Source: Acidobacteriota bacterium
Lineage (GTDB): Bacteria; Acidobacteriota; Terriglobia; Terriglobales; Acidobacteriaceae
Reading direction: 5' to 3'
Assembly: GCA_013289765.1 (NCBI GenBank)
Contig: JABCZI010000002.1
Coordinates: 186,001-250,000, forward strand
Length of the DNA: 64,000 nucleotides
In this document: positions 45,954 through 54,090 of the stretch, in pieces
Layout of the letters: each line of letters starts with the position of its first letter
Numbering within the stretch: position 1 is the first letter of the stretch
The notes under the pieces: generated by a model
What the model was told of the DNA's origin: nothing
Database searches by the model: none
Seen by the model: the letters and a program-made list of their open reading frames with translations, nothing else
Position numbers and translations under genes: made by a program

Positions 45954-46721
45954 ATGGCCGCTGCTCCGGTCCTGCCCGCCTCGTATGGCCCCGCACCTGA
46001 CGCCGCCCCGCTTTCGGAGGGCGCACGCATCGTCAACACCTTCATTGCTCCGTCGAAAACCTTTACCGACCTGCGCAGGAACGCAAGCTGGTGGGCTCCA
46101 TTCCTGCTGATGGCGGTCGTCTCTACGGCATTCGTCTTCACGGTCGGCCAGAAAATCGGTTTCCGGAAAGTTGCAGAGACCCAGGTACAGATGTCGCCCA
46201 AGCAGGCCACGCAGTTAGACAACCTGCCCGCCGATCAGCGGGAACAACAGATGCAGCAGAGGACGAAAGGAACTTTGGTGGTGTCGTATATCGTTCCGCT
46301 GTTTGTTCTCGTCTTCTGGGTGATTATCGCCGGCGCGTTATTTGCCACGTTCAAGTTCGCAGCCGGCGCCGACGTTTCCTTTAAAGTCGCATTTGCCATT
46401 GTCGTATTTGCTGGCCTGCCCCAGGTTTTAAAGAGCCTGCTGGCAACGATTGCCGTGTTGGCTGGGGTGAGTGGGGATTCGTTTTCGTTCCAGAATCCAA
46501 TCGCGACCAATCCCGGCTTTCTTTTGAACCCGGCAGATTCAGCTTTCTGGTATAGCCTGGCTTCCGCGTTCGACATTTTCATGATTTGGACTCTAGTGCT
46601 GACCGCGCTTGGATTTACTTGCGTGAGCAAGGTGAAACGCGGGACGGCGTTCTTCATCGTCTTCGGCTGGTGGCTGCTGATCACCTTGTTGGCAGCGGGA
46701 TTGGCGGGGATGTTCTCTTAA
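45954..46721 (+). CDS. YIP1-family integral membrane protein
   Basis: A 255-residue protein. A short N-terminal region (residues 1-45) precedes five hydrophobic helices (WWAPFLLMAVVSTAFVFT, VVSYIVPLFVLVFWVIIAGA, FKVAFAIVVFAGLPQVL, FDIFMIWTLVLTALGF, FFIVFGWWLLITLLAAGLAG). The PSKTFTDLRRNASWWAPF segment matches the bacterial YIP1 pattern. The family's role in bacteria is not established. The ATG at 45954 has AAGGAGG 7 bases upstream and a promoter in the right place. The secreted DinB-like gene follows 78 bases on, possibly in one transcript. Confidence 0.82.
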   Translation: MAAAPVLPASYGPAPDAAPLSEGARIVNTFIAPSKTFTDLRRNASWWAPFLLMAVVSTAFVFTVGQKIGFRKVAETQVQMSPKQATQLDNLPADQREQQMQQRTKGTLVVSYIVPLFVLVFWVIIAGALFATFKFAAGADVSFKVAFAIVVFAGLPQVLKSLLATIAVLAGVSGDSFSFQNPIATNPGFLLNPADSAFWYSLASAFDIFMIWTLVLTALGFTCVSKVKRGTAFFIVFGWWLLITLLAAGLAGMFS

Positions 46722-46799
46722 CCAGCAAGCCCGAGCGATTCCGCGAGGTGACTCGAAAGGTTCCACCCATTTATGCTTACCGAGACTCAGGAGGCTCTT

Positions 46800-47387
46800 G
46801 TGAAATTGACTGTCGCAGCTTTACTTTTCGCCGCGTGCGCAATCTCTGCACTTGGACAGGCCCAGACTTCTACCCCACCTACCTCCGCTGCCACGACCAC
46901 GGCTGCGCAGAACGCCACGCCGGTGAAAGACCCGGTATCGACAGCGCTGCGGATGATGCTGTCGATCCGGCAGAAAAATATTCTTTCTGCCATTGACGCC
47001 ATGCCCGCCGAAAAGTTCAGCTACAAACCTACCGCCGACCAAATGACCTTCGGACACTTAGTGGTCCACATCATTGAATCGAACGATAATTTTTGCGCGA
47101 AAGCGGCGGATGTCCCCGCGCCCAAGGCCGAGGAAGTGAAGGATACCGATTCCAAGGACAAACTGGCCGCGGCGGCGAAAACATCGTTTGACTTCTGCGC
47201 CGACGCGCTTGGCAAGATGACCGATGCCAAGCTCGGAGACAGCGTAGAACTCTTCGGAGGAAAACAATACCCGCGAGCCACAGCAGCTCTAGTCGTGGCA
47301 AGTGCATGGGCCGATCACTACGGAACGGCCGCGATGTATTTGCGGCTGAACAATATTTTGCCGCCGTCAGCGCAGCCGAAGAAATAA
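46800..47387 (+). CDS. Secreted DinB-like protein
   Basis: A 195-residue protein. The start is GTG 46800 because AGGAGG lies 5 bases upstream and it begins at the signal peptide (KLTVAALLFAACAISALGQ, cleaved near residue 21). The mature part, after a Thr/Ala-rich spacer, is a four-helix DinB-type bundle: TALRMMLSIRQKNILSAIDA, QMTFGHLVVHIIESNDNFCA with its metal-ligand-like histidines, and VVASAWADHYGTAAMYLR with a third. The family includes metal-dependent thiol transferases and stress proteins; export is unusual but recurrent in Acidobacteria. Exact activity is unknown. Confidence 0.8.
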   Translation: MKLTVAALLFAACAISALGQAQTSTPPTSAATTTAAQNATPVKDPVSTALRMMLSIRQKNILSAIDAMPAEKFSYKPTADQMTFGHLVVHIIESNDNFCAKAADVPAPKAEEVKDTDSKDKLAAAAKTSFDFCADALGKMTDAKLGDSVELFGGKQYPRATAALVVASAWADHYGTAAMYLRLNNILPPSAQPKK

Positions 47388-47450
47388 CAGGTCGAGTAGG
47401 ACGCAATCGTTTTCAGTGGCAGGTCCGCCGCGTTCCGTCATCAAGGTCAG

Positions 47451-48479
47451 CTATTTAATTTGCACGAGTTCGGGTGCTGATGCGGCCGCTGGAATCGCGG
47501 GCGCGGGGTGTTGTGGAGCCCGCCAGCCGTCGAATACCGAAACCTGATGCACGCACGACACCGTGCAATTCGGCGCACAGCCTTTTTCGGTGAGGTATTC
47601 ACGCCGGATGTCGTCGCGTGTGTAAGTTGCGAGCGGAACTCCGGGATAGCCACGCTGCTGCGAGCAATAGTGAACTAATCCATCTTCGCAGATGTAGAGA
47701 TAGCGGGCGCCGGCGCGGCAGCGCCATTCGTTCGGCAGGCCTTCCGCAATATTTTCCTGGAAGGCGTTGATGCGGGTGAAGCTGCGCTTTTCCCACGACT
47801 TCATTTCGTTGTAGATGCGGCGCTCTTCGCCGCCGAGCGGCTGGAGTTGACCGCTGCCGTCGTGAATAATGCCGACGGTTGAGCTGAAACCTAGTTCGAT
47901 GGCACGTTTGCCGATGGTGAGCGCGTCGTGCGGATTGGAAATTCCACCGCCAACCACGGAATTGATATTCACGTGAAACTCGGCGTGCTCAGCCAGCCAC
48001 TGCAATTTCTTGTCGAGAACCTTCAGGCTCTTCTTCGAGACTTCATCGGGATTGACGTTGTCGATGGAGATCTGCAGCCACTCGAGGCCGGCGCGGTTCA
48101 AACGCTGGATGCGATCGGGGACGAGAAAATATCCGTTGGTAATCAATCCAGCGATCATGTTGTTGGCGCGGATGCGGCGGATTACGTTGTCGAGATCGGG
48201 ATGCAGCAGCGGCTCTCCACCCGAAATTGTGACTATGGCCGTGCCAAGGGCGCCGAGCTTATCGATGCGGCGGAACATTTCCTCCGTCGGTACGGGCTGC
48301 GAAAAATCATCAAATTCGTTGCAGTAGGTGCAAGCCAGATTGCAGCGGCGGACAGGAATGATATGCGCCAGTAGCGGATGTTCGGTCGAAGCAAGGGCGT
48401 GTGCGGCCATACGAGCCCCGCGCAAGTTGCGGTGCAGTGCTTTGGCAGGCCGGCGCAGGGATGTGAGAACCGATGGCAT
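47451..48479 (-). CDS. Radical SAM protein with C-terminal SPASM-like cysteines
   Basis: A 342-residue enzyme. The radical SAM cluster motif is [13 protein letters not shown] (Cys46, Cys50, Cys53), followed by [22 protein letters not shown] and [10 protein letters not shown], all typical of the barrel. Additional cysteines in [24 protein letters not shown] and [13 protein letters not shown] suggest a second iron-sulfur site of the SPASM or twitch kind. ATG 48479 ([20 protein letters not shown]) is preferred to upstream in-frame codons. Related proteins modify peptides or lipids, but no substrate gene is visible here. The 63 bases after the upstream DinB gene are empty. Confidence 0.88.
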   Translation of the reverse strand: MPSVLTSLRRPAKALHRNLRGARMAAHALASTEHPLLAHIIPVRRCNLACTYCNEFDDFSQPVPTEEMFRRIDKLGALGTAIVTISGGEPLLHPDLDNVIRRIRANNMIAGLITNGYFLVPDRIQRLNRAGLEWLQISIDNVNPDEVSKKSLKVLDKKLQWLAEHAEFHVNINSVVGGGISNPHDALTIGKRAIELGFSSTVGIIHDGSGQLQPLGGEERRIYNEMKSWEKRSFTRINAFQENIAEGLPNEWRCRAGARYLYICEDGLVHYCSQQRGYPGVPLATYTRDDIRREYLTEKGCAPNCTVSCVHQVSVFDGWRAPQHPAPAIPAAASAPELVQIK

Positions 48480-48649
48480 GGGTTGAATGCTCTTATTACA
48501 GCATGGATGCCGAAGAAATGCAGTGTTTGCGACAGCGTTCGGCGACTTTGGAGGGGTGAATGGGGCGAATGGGCGTTTCACAATGCAGCAATTCGCACGC
48601 AAAAGAATACCTAGCTCAGCGGACAATCCGTGGAATCAAACCCTGGATC

Positions 48650-49045
48650 TCAGTCCTTAATCGACTCATGTCCCGCTTCCTCCAGCAAGGCGAGCACCCG
48701 CTCTATGTGCTCCTGGGGGATGAGAACGTAATCGGTGTCATAGGTCGAGATGGCGAAGATGGGGATGGCATTGTTCGACAGCGGCTCGATGAACGAGAGC
48801 AGCACTCCGGTTTGCGAGAAGGGGAACGGTCCCTCGAGCTTGAGGCAGACCCAGCGGAGTTCTGTCGCGAATTCTTTTGGGACGTGATCGACCGGGCACA
48901 CGATGGAGAGCTCATCGGCGGTGCGAGTGATCGAGATGAAGTCGCCCTCTGTCGCCCATGCGGGAACGGGCGAATTGGAATCTTGACGGATGATGGCGTA
49001 GTGGCCGGGGAGTTGACGGAATTTAAGCGCTTGCTGTTTTTCCAC
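48650..49045 (-). CDS. ACT domain protein (CASTOR-type)
   Basis: A 131-residue protein with two ACT-like halves: ALKFRQLPGHYAIIRQDSNS, then ELRWVCLKLEGPFPFSQTGV with LLSFIEPLSNNAIPIFAIST and TYDTDYVLIPQEHIERVLAL. ACT domains bind amino acids allosterically. Here there is no catalytic partner in the same chain, as in the small stand-alone CASTOR/ACT7-type family. The start is a GTG at 49045 whose first base overlaps the upstream cupin stop (TAGTG), so translation is coupled. 48480-48649 holds no gene. Confidence 0.8.
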   Translation of the reverse strand: MEKQQALKFRQLPGHYAIIRQDSNSPVPAWATEGDFISITRTADELSIVCPVDHVPKEFATELRWVCLKLEGPFPFSQTGVLLSFIEPLSNNAIPIFAISTYDTDYVLIPQEHIERVLALLEEAGHESIKD

Positions 49046-49428
49046 TAGCCGGCGTCCTTGATCTCAACGTGCATGGCGTTGAACTCCGTGCTGCCGATAT
49101 TCTCCACTGAATGCGGCGGCAGCGGTGGTTGCCACGTAGGAACGTTCGGCGTGGGCTTGTCTGTCAGCGGCAGTTGCCGCGTGTCAAGCACTACCTTGCC
49201 ATCCGGGTCGCGGCGGATGAAATCCGACCAAGACCGGATAAACAGCACACATGGCCAGCGATGAGTATGCACGGCGGTGGTCTCGCCCGGGGGAATGCGA
49301 GTCTGAAGCACCCTCACGCATTCGTTTTCAAAGATAAGCGAGTGATGGCCGGGCGCTGCTACCAGCGCGTCCAGAGCGTTTGGCCAGGTTTCCTTTGCTT
49401 GTGGGACGTGCGCTACCGAAGAGGTCAT
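49045..49428 (-). CDS. Small cupin-fold protein
   Basis: A 127-residue protein. The single cupin domain shows NECVRVLQTRIPPGETTAVH, THRWPCVLFIRSWSDFIRRD and PLPPHSVENIGSTEFNAMHV; the two histidine-rich strands (VHTHRWP, PPHSVEN) are the usual metal ligands. Enzyme or binding activity cannot be inferred. It is followed by, and overlaps in TAGTG with, the ACT gene, so the two should be made together. The ATG at 49428 is the only visible start. Confidence 0.8.
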   Translation of the reverse strand: MTSSVAHVPQAKETWPNALDALVAAPGHHSLIFENECVRVLQTRIPPGETTAVHTHRWPCVLFIRSWSDFIRRDPDGKVVLDTRQLPLTDKPTPNVPTWQPPLPPHSVENIGSTEFNAMHVEIKDAG

Positions 49429-49464
49429 ACGGTCTCCGCGAACATTTTATCCTGTTCGGATTAC

Positions 49465-50157
49465 TCACCCTTCTACCGCCTTGCGAACTGCCGCTTGAGC
49501 TAGCAGGCGTGTCGAATCAAGGGTGGGGAGCGGGGAGGATTCCGGCGTTATCAACAGAGGGATTTCGGTGCAGCCGAGGACAACCGCGTCGCAGCCTTCA
49601 TCTTTCAATGCGCGGATCACTTCCACGTAGTAGGCAAGCGAGCGCGGAAGAAACTGACCGTTGACTAATTCGTCCATAATGATTTTGTCGAGATGCTCGC
49701 GTTGCTCGGGGCCGGGAGTGCGGTATTCGATGCCGGTGGCTTTCAGCGCTTCGCGGTAGACGGGGCCTTCCATCAAGTAGCGCGTGCCAAGTACGGCGAG
49801 GCGTTTAAACTGGCGGTGCTGCGCCTCTTTCGCAACCTCTCTTGCGATGTGCAGCCACGGTCGCGGCGAACGGTGCTCGACCAAATCAAAGGCCTGATGG
49901 ATTGTATTGTCGGGACAAATAAGGAAGTCGGCTCCGGCGCGCGCCAGTTTGTCGGCGGAAGAGAGCATGAGTTCGGCCACGCCCGCCCAGTCGTTGGCGT
50001 ATACGCTCTTCATATACTGCGCGAGGGAGTGCGCGTGCAGCGAGACTTCAGGATGGTCATGCTTGCCCAGCATCTGCGCGCCTTCGAGCGAGATGGTGCG
50101 GTAGCAGAGCGCGGCTCCTTCGGTGCTGCAGGCGACGATGCCGATGTGGAGGGGCAT
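49465..50157 (-). CDS. Aspartate/glutamate racemase family protein
   Basis: A 230-residue enzyme of the two-base PLP-independent racemase fold. Catalytic cysteines appear in DFLICPDNTIHQAFD (first, with a C-P-D-N-T version of the usual CNT) and in DAVVLGCTEIPLLI (second). MPLHIGIVACSTEGAALCYR and RLAVLGTRYLMEGPVYREAL fit the family. It could racemise aspartate or related amino acids for peptidoglycan or storage. The ATG at 50157 stands alone. Upstream lies a tandem CTTCCGG stretch (about 50162-50190), then the add gene. Confidence 0.86.
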   Translation of the reverse strand: MPLHIGIVACSTEGAALCYRTISLEGAQMLGKHDHPEVSLHAHSLAQYMKSVYANDWAGVAELMLSSADKLARAGADFLICPDNTIHQAFDLVEHRSPRPWLHIAREVAKEAQHRQFKRLAVLGTRYLMEGPVYREALKATGIEYRTPGPEQREHLDKIIMDELVNGQFLPRSLAYYVEVIRALKDEGCDAVVLGCTEIPLLITPESSPLPTLDSTRLLAQAAVRKAVEG

Positions 50158-50250
50158 GGGTTCGGCTTCCGGCTTCCGGCTTCCGGCTTCCGAAAAGGCT
50201 ACGCGAATGGGATCGTCGGCCGCAAGCGAGGTTGATGGTGAATTTCGCCT

Positions 50251-51264
50251 TTATCTGGCGGCGGCGGCGTCAAACAGGTTCAGGAATTCCAATTTCTTTT
50301 CGGCGGGGAGGAATGATGCTTCAAAGGAGTTGCGGGCGAGTTCGCGGAGGTGCTCGTCGGTAAATGCGAAGAATTGTTGCGCAATCTGGTATTCGCGCGC
50401 GAGCGTTGTGCCGAACATGGCAGGGTCGTCGCTGTTGAGCGTGATCATAACGCCGTGGTCGAAATAACTCTTTGCGGGATGATCGTTGAGGTTGGGACAG
50501 AGGCCCGTGCGCTGGTTGCTGGTGAGACAGATTTCGACTGGGATCTGGCGCTGAGCAAGTTCTTCGACGAGATCGGGATCATGGAAGGCGGTGAGAGCAT
50601 GGCCGATGCGCTCGGCCCGCAGGTTGAGGGCGCCCCAGACGGATTCGGGCGGGCCATTCTCGCCGGCGTGGGCAGTGAGGCGCATACCGTGGTCGCCGGA
50701 CCAGAGGTAGGCGTCGCGGAAAAGTTCCGGCGGAGCTTTCTGTTCGTCGCCTCCGATGCCGATCGCGACCACCTCGCGATCGTGATAGCGGACCGCGAGC
50801 TCGAATACTTTTTGCGCAGCCTCGGGTCCGAATTGGCGGACAGCATCGAAGATCCAGACCAGCGAAATGCCGAAGTCCCGTGCGCCGCGAGCGCGGCCGC
50901 GATCGAGGCCTTCGAAGATGGCGGCGAAGTCTTGCTGGCGCCAAAGGCACACTCCGACCGAGACGTACACCTCGGCGTGCAGAACATTTTCTTGCTTCAG
51001 CCGCTGCATCAGGCGGTAGGTAATGAGTTCGTAGTCTTCGGCAGTGCGCAGGTGCTCGGTGATGTTCTTGAACGAGAGCAGGAAACCTTGAAAATCCTCG
51101 TAGCGGTAAAGTGAATCGATTTCCGATTGCGTGACACGGTCACCGTGGCGCTGGCGGAGTTCGAGCAACGTGGCAGGCTCGATTGCTCCTTCGAGGTGCA
51201 GGTGGAGCTCAGCCTTGGGAAGAAGGCGGAGAAAGCTGCTCGGCGAGCGGGAGATGGAAGACAT
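50251..51264 (-). CDS. add: Adenosine deaminase
   Basis: A 337-residue TIM-barrel deaminase converting adenosine to inosine (or a related aminohydrolase substrate) with zinc. Motifs: LPKAELHLHLEGAIEPATLL, VYVSVGVCLW, LTAHAGENGPPESVWGAL with the catalytic glutamate, ERIGHALTAF and ITLNSDDPAMFGTTLA. Zinc ligands are present. The ATG at 51264 is consistent with the family start. Adenine or adenosine specificity is not settled by sequence alone. Transcribed towards the racemase gene with about 93 bases between. Confidence 0.93.
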   Translation of the reverse strand: MSSISRSPSSFLRLLPKAELHLHLEGAIEPATLLELRQRHGDRVTQSEIDSLYRYEDFQGFLLSFKNITEHLRTAEDYELITYRLMQRLKQENVLHAEVYVSVGVCLWRQQDFAAIFEGLDRGRARGARDFGISLVWIFDAVRQFGPEAAQKVFELAVRYHDREVVAIGIGGDEQKAPPELFRDAYLWSGDHGMRLTAHAGENGPPESVWGALNLRAERIGHALTAFHDPDLVEELAQRQIPVEICLTSNQRTGLCPNLNDHPAKSYFDHGVMITLNSDDPAMFGTTLAREYQIAQQFFAFTDEHLRELARNSFEASFLPAEKKLEFLNLFDAAAAR

Positions 51265-51369
51265 TAGTTGTGATTGTAGATTCTTGGGCGAAGATTTGCG
51301 AGGGATGGGCAGAGCGGATCAGTCGAGGCCGGGAATTGAAATGCCCCGAGAGGCCGGGGGCCATGAATA

Positions 51370-51470
51370 GCTGATAGGGGTCCCCTTCGACAGGCTCAGG
51401 GCAGGCTTTCGACTGCGCAGGCCGATTCGCTTCGCTCACCGGTCTGCTTCGCTCAGGATGACATGGCGTT
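51370..51470. repeat. Dispersed repeat (CTTCGACAGGCTCAGG-type)
   Basis: CCTTCGACAGGCTCAGGGCA and TTCGCTTCGCTCAC words, ending in TTCGCTCAGGATGACA. Similar words are at 19250-19315 and, in part, at 2150-2180. It lies between the permease stop and the add start. Confidence 0.5.
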
Positions 51471-51500
51471 CTTGCTGACGGCTGAGCAGACAGCCGACAG

Positions 51501-53090
51501 CTATTTTTTCGTGAACTCGCTGTGGTGGCGGCTGTAGAGAAAGTAGATCGTCAAGCCGATGGCGAGCCAGGCGAAGAAGCGCAACCAAGTCAGAATTGGA
51601 AGTCCGGACATCAGCAGAACGCAGAACAGGACGCTGAGCACGGGGGCAACGATGCCGCCAGGGGCGCGGAATCCGCGATGGCGGCCGGGATCGCGATAGC
51701 GCAGGATGATGACTCCGATCGACACCAGGGCGAAGGCGAAGAGGGTGCCGATGTTCGATAGATCGGAGAGCGTGCCAATGTCAAGAATGCCGGCTGGAAT
51801 GCCGACGACGAAGCCGGCAATCCAGGTTGCGGTTGAGGGCGTGCGGAAGCGGGGATGTACGCGCCCGAAAAGTTTAGGCAGTAAACCGTCGCGCGACATC
51901 GAGAACCATACGCGGGCCTGCCCAAGTTGGAAGACCAAGAGAGACGAGATCATCCCCATCATGGCCCCGAATAGAACTCCGAGTTCGACCCAGCGCAGGG
52001 TGTTCGAACTGGTGCGAGCGACCAGCATCTTCAAACTGTTGGCGACGGGTGCGGCATCGTCGAGCATGGAGTGCCAAGGCACAATGCCGGTGAGGACGAT
52101 GGCAACGGAAATGTAAAGCACAGTGCAGACAATCAGAGTTGCAATGATGCCGATGGGTAGATCGCGCTGCGGATTTTTCGCTTCTTCGGCGGCGGTGGAG
52201 ACGGAATCGAAGCCGATGTAGGTGAAGAAAATAATCGAGCCGCCGGTGAGAACGCCCGACCATCCCTGGGGCGCGAAGGGATGCCAGTTGCCAGGATTGA
52301 CGTAGTGCGATCCGGCGATGACGAAGGCGAGAATCGCAGAGATCTTAAGGATCACCATGGTGTTATTGGCTTCGGCGGATTCGCGAATGCCGCGAACCAG
52401 CACCACGGTGAGAATCAATACGATCAGAAATGCCGGGACGTCAAAGCCGAAATGCAGGCCGGGGGCATACAGCACATTACCCTTAAGATCGGAGAGTCCA
52501 CCCGGCAAGTAGGCAGGCGAGATCCAGCGGAGGGCGGGATGAAAACCCAGCCAGTCAAACATGGCGACCAAGTGGGCCGAAAAACCAACGCTGACCGCCA
52601 TGTTGCTCACGGCGTACTCAAGAATTAGATCCCAGCCGATGATCCAGGCGATCAATTCGCCCATGGTCGCGTAGGTGTAGGTGTAGGCGCTGCCCGCGAT
52701 GGGGATCATCGAGGCGAGTTCGGCATAGCAAAGAGCGGTGAATCCGCAGACGATCGCGACTAGCACTAATGAAAGAGCCAGGGCTGGTCCCGCGCCCGGC
52801 CTGCCTAGCGTGGCGCTGTGACGGATCATGTAATCGAGCAACGGCGCGTTCAGGATGGAAGAGGTATCGAACTTCTGGCCGGCGATCGCCGTGCCAATGA
52901 CAGTGAAAATTCCGGAACCAATCACCGCGCCGATGCCCAGAGCCGTAAGCGAGAGGGGGCCGAGGGTTTTCTTCAGGCGGCGCTCGGGCTCTTCCGAATC
53001 CGAGATCAGCTTGTCGATGGATTTGCAGCAGAAGAGCTGGCTGTCGGAGGTACGAACAGGAGCAGCGGGTTCTGTCGATGATGGGGACAA
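51501..53090 (-). CDS. APC-superfamily amino acid permease (cationic amino acid transporter-like)
   Basis: A 529-residue inner-membrane protein with about 13 hydrophobic helices. TALGIGAVIGSGIFTVIGTA is the TM1 motif of the APC fold, and IIFFTYIGFDSVSTAAEEAK in TM6 is the cationic-amino-acid-transporter signature. The N-terminal 40 residues are soluble, with two adjacent cysteines. RDGLLPKLFGRVHPRFRTP and a late GFRAPGGIVAPVLSV match CAT-type proteins. The substrate is probably an amino acid; which one cannot be told. The ATG at 53090 stands alone. Confidence 0.9.
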   Translation of the reverse strand: MSPSSTEPAAPVRTSDSQLFCCKSIDKLISDSEEPERRLKKTLGPLSLTALGIGAVIGSGIFTVIGTAIAGQKFDTSSILNAPLLDYMIRHSATLGRPGAGPALALSLVLVAIVCGFTALCYAELASMIPIAGSAYTYTYATMGELIAWIIGWDLILEYAVSNMAVSVGFSAHLVAMFDWLGFHPALRWISPAYLPGGLSDLKGNVLYAPGLHFGFDVPAFLIVLILTVVLVRGIRESAEANNTMVILKISAILAFVIAGSHYVNPGNWHPFAPQGWSGVLTGGSIIFFTYIGFDSVSTAAEEAKNPQRDLPIGIIATLIVCTVLYISVAIVLTGIVPWHSMLDDAAPVANSLKMLVARTSSNTLRWVELGVLFGAMMGMISSLLVFQLGQARVWFSMSRDGLLPKLFGRVHPRFRTPSTATWIAGFVVGIPAGILDIGTLSDLSNIGTLFAFALVSIGVIILRYRDPGRHRGFRAPGGIVAPVLSVLFCVLLMSGLPILTWLRFFAWLAIGLTIYFLYSRHHSEFTKK

Positions 53091-53138
53091 GAGGTAGCGA
53101 TCTCCTGAATGCTAACTTTCAGCCTCTGGCAGTCAGCA

Positions 53139-53182
53139 ATTGGCCGGCGGTTCTTTGAGATTTTAAGAACCGTCCGGCCAAT
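53139..53182 (-). terminator. Strong hairpin downstream of the Lys-rich protein gene
   Basis: Arms ATTGGCCGGCGGTTCTT (53139-53155) and AAGAACCGTCCGGCCAAT (53165-53182) pair over 17 bases with one bulge and a 9-base loop. It lies 27 bases after the stop of the small gene at 53209. There is no clear T-run, so it may be a factor-assisted end or an mRNA stabiliser. Confidence 0.5.
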
Positions 53183-53208
53183 CGCCTGATACCGATAGCT
53201 GTTGCGAC

Positions 53209-53370
53209 CTAGCGTTTCGACTGACCGCGAGCCAGCTTCTTGACTTTGCGCTTTTTCGATCCGCGGGCGTAGTCACGGGGCTTCTTCGGCTTTTCCGCCT
53301 TGCTCTTCTTGCGAGCGGCGCGTTTCGATTTCTTGCGTTCTTCTTTGGTTAGCGTTGCTGTATTTGCCAT
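53209..53370 (-). CDS. Very small Lys/Arg-rich basic protein
   Basis: A 53-residue protein, MANTATLTKEERKKSKRAAR followed by KKSKAEKPKKPRDYARGSKK, then RKVKKLARGQSKR and TAG. About half of the residues are Lys or Arg, and no hydrophobic core is visible, so it is likely disordered. The composition resembles nucleoid-binding or ribosome-associated basic proteins, but no family is recognised. Coding is supported by the clean frame and by the hairpin at its 3' end; expression is not proven. No partner genes. Confidence 0.6.
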   Translation of the reverse strand: MANTATLTKEERKKSKRAARKKSKAEKPKKPRDYARGSKKRKVKKLARGQSKR

Positions 53371-53473
53371 AATTGCTGTGCTTGTCCTCTTCTCGGTACA
53401 GATTGTTGTTTCATCTTATCTTGTTTCATCCCTCGGGCATCTCCGAGGGATTGTTCTCGCTGCATTCGCCGGA

Positions 53474-54043
53474 TCAGAACGGCGAGAAGCGGTCCCGCGA
53501 TCCCCAGCACTCTACGTCGTCACTCCACCAAACCGGACCGTCTTCGTTGGTTTGGATCACACGAGCGCCTTCAGCTACCGTGAACTCGATATAGGGCCAA
53601 GTGCGGGACTTCGGGTTACGATTATTAAGCGCAAACAGTACCATCGTGTTCCAGATTTTGCAGTCCCGCGCGTTATTGGGATTCGGAGCTGTAATCGGGT
53701 CCATCGCTTTCGCGGTGTAAAAGTTTTCAAAGATTAACCCCACCGGCTCCAGGTTGCCGTCAGAGTTCATCACTTGCAACTCGATCGGAAACATGTAGAC
53801 ATCGATCGCGCGACCCGTACCGACCTGAGTGTCATGGTGAAGTTCAAGGCCCATCGGCAAGCCATTTAAGATGGAAAAGAATTCGTAGTTAGGTTGGGTC
53901 TGCGGTGCAGCACTCGAGCCTGCGTCCGCGATGACGGCGGGACGCCTCCGGTGTTGGATCTGCTGAGATTGAGCAACCGCGGACGATGCCATTAGAAAAC
54001 CCGCCAAACTTATCGAGCACAACCCAACTATCCTCTTCCTCAT
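53474..54043 (-). CDS. Secreted protein of unknown function
   Basis: A 189-residue protein with a signal peptide (MRKRIVGLCSISLAGFLMAS, cleaved near AVAQS, residue 24). The mature part contains NYEFFSILNGLPMGLELHHD, IDVYMFPIELQVMNSDGN, LEPVGLIFENFYTAKAMDPI and cysteines at CKIW and CWGSRDR that may form a disulfide. It appears to be a beta-rich periplasmic or exported protein. No enzyme motif is recognised. It lies alone, 47 bases from the pcrA/uvrD stop. Confidence 0.7.
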   Translation of the reverse strand: MRKRIVGLCSISLAGFLMASSAVAQSQQIQHRRRPAVIADAGSSAAPQTQPNYEFFSILNGLPMGLELHHDTQVGTGRAIDVYMFPIELQVMNSDGNLEPVGLIFENFYTAKAMDPITAPNPNNARDCKIWNTMVLFALNNRNPKSRTWPYIEFTVAEGARVIQTNEDGPVWWSDDVECWGSRDRFSPF

Positions 54044-54090
54044 TATCAGACTTCCCCCTGGATTATGGATCTTTCCGCTATCGAAAGCGG

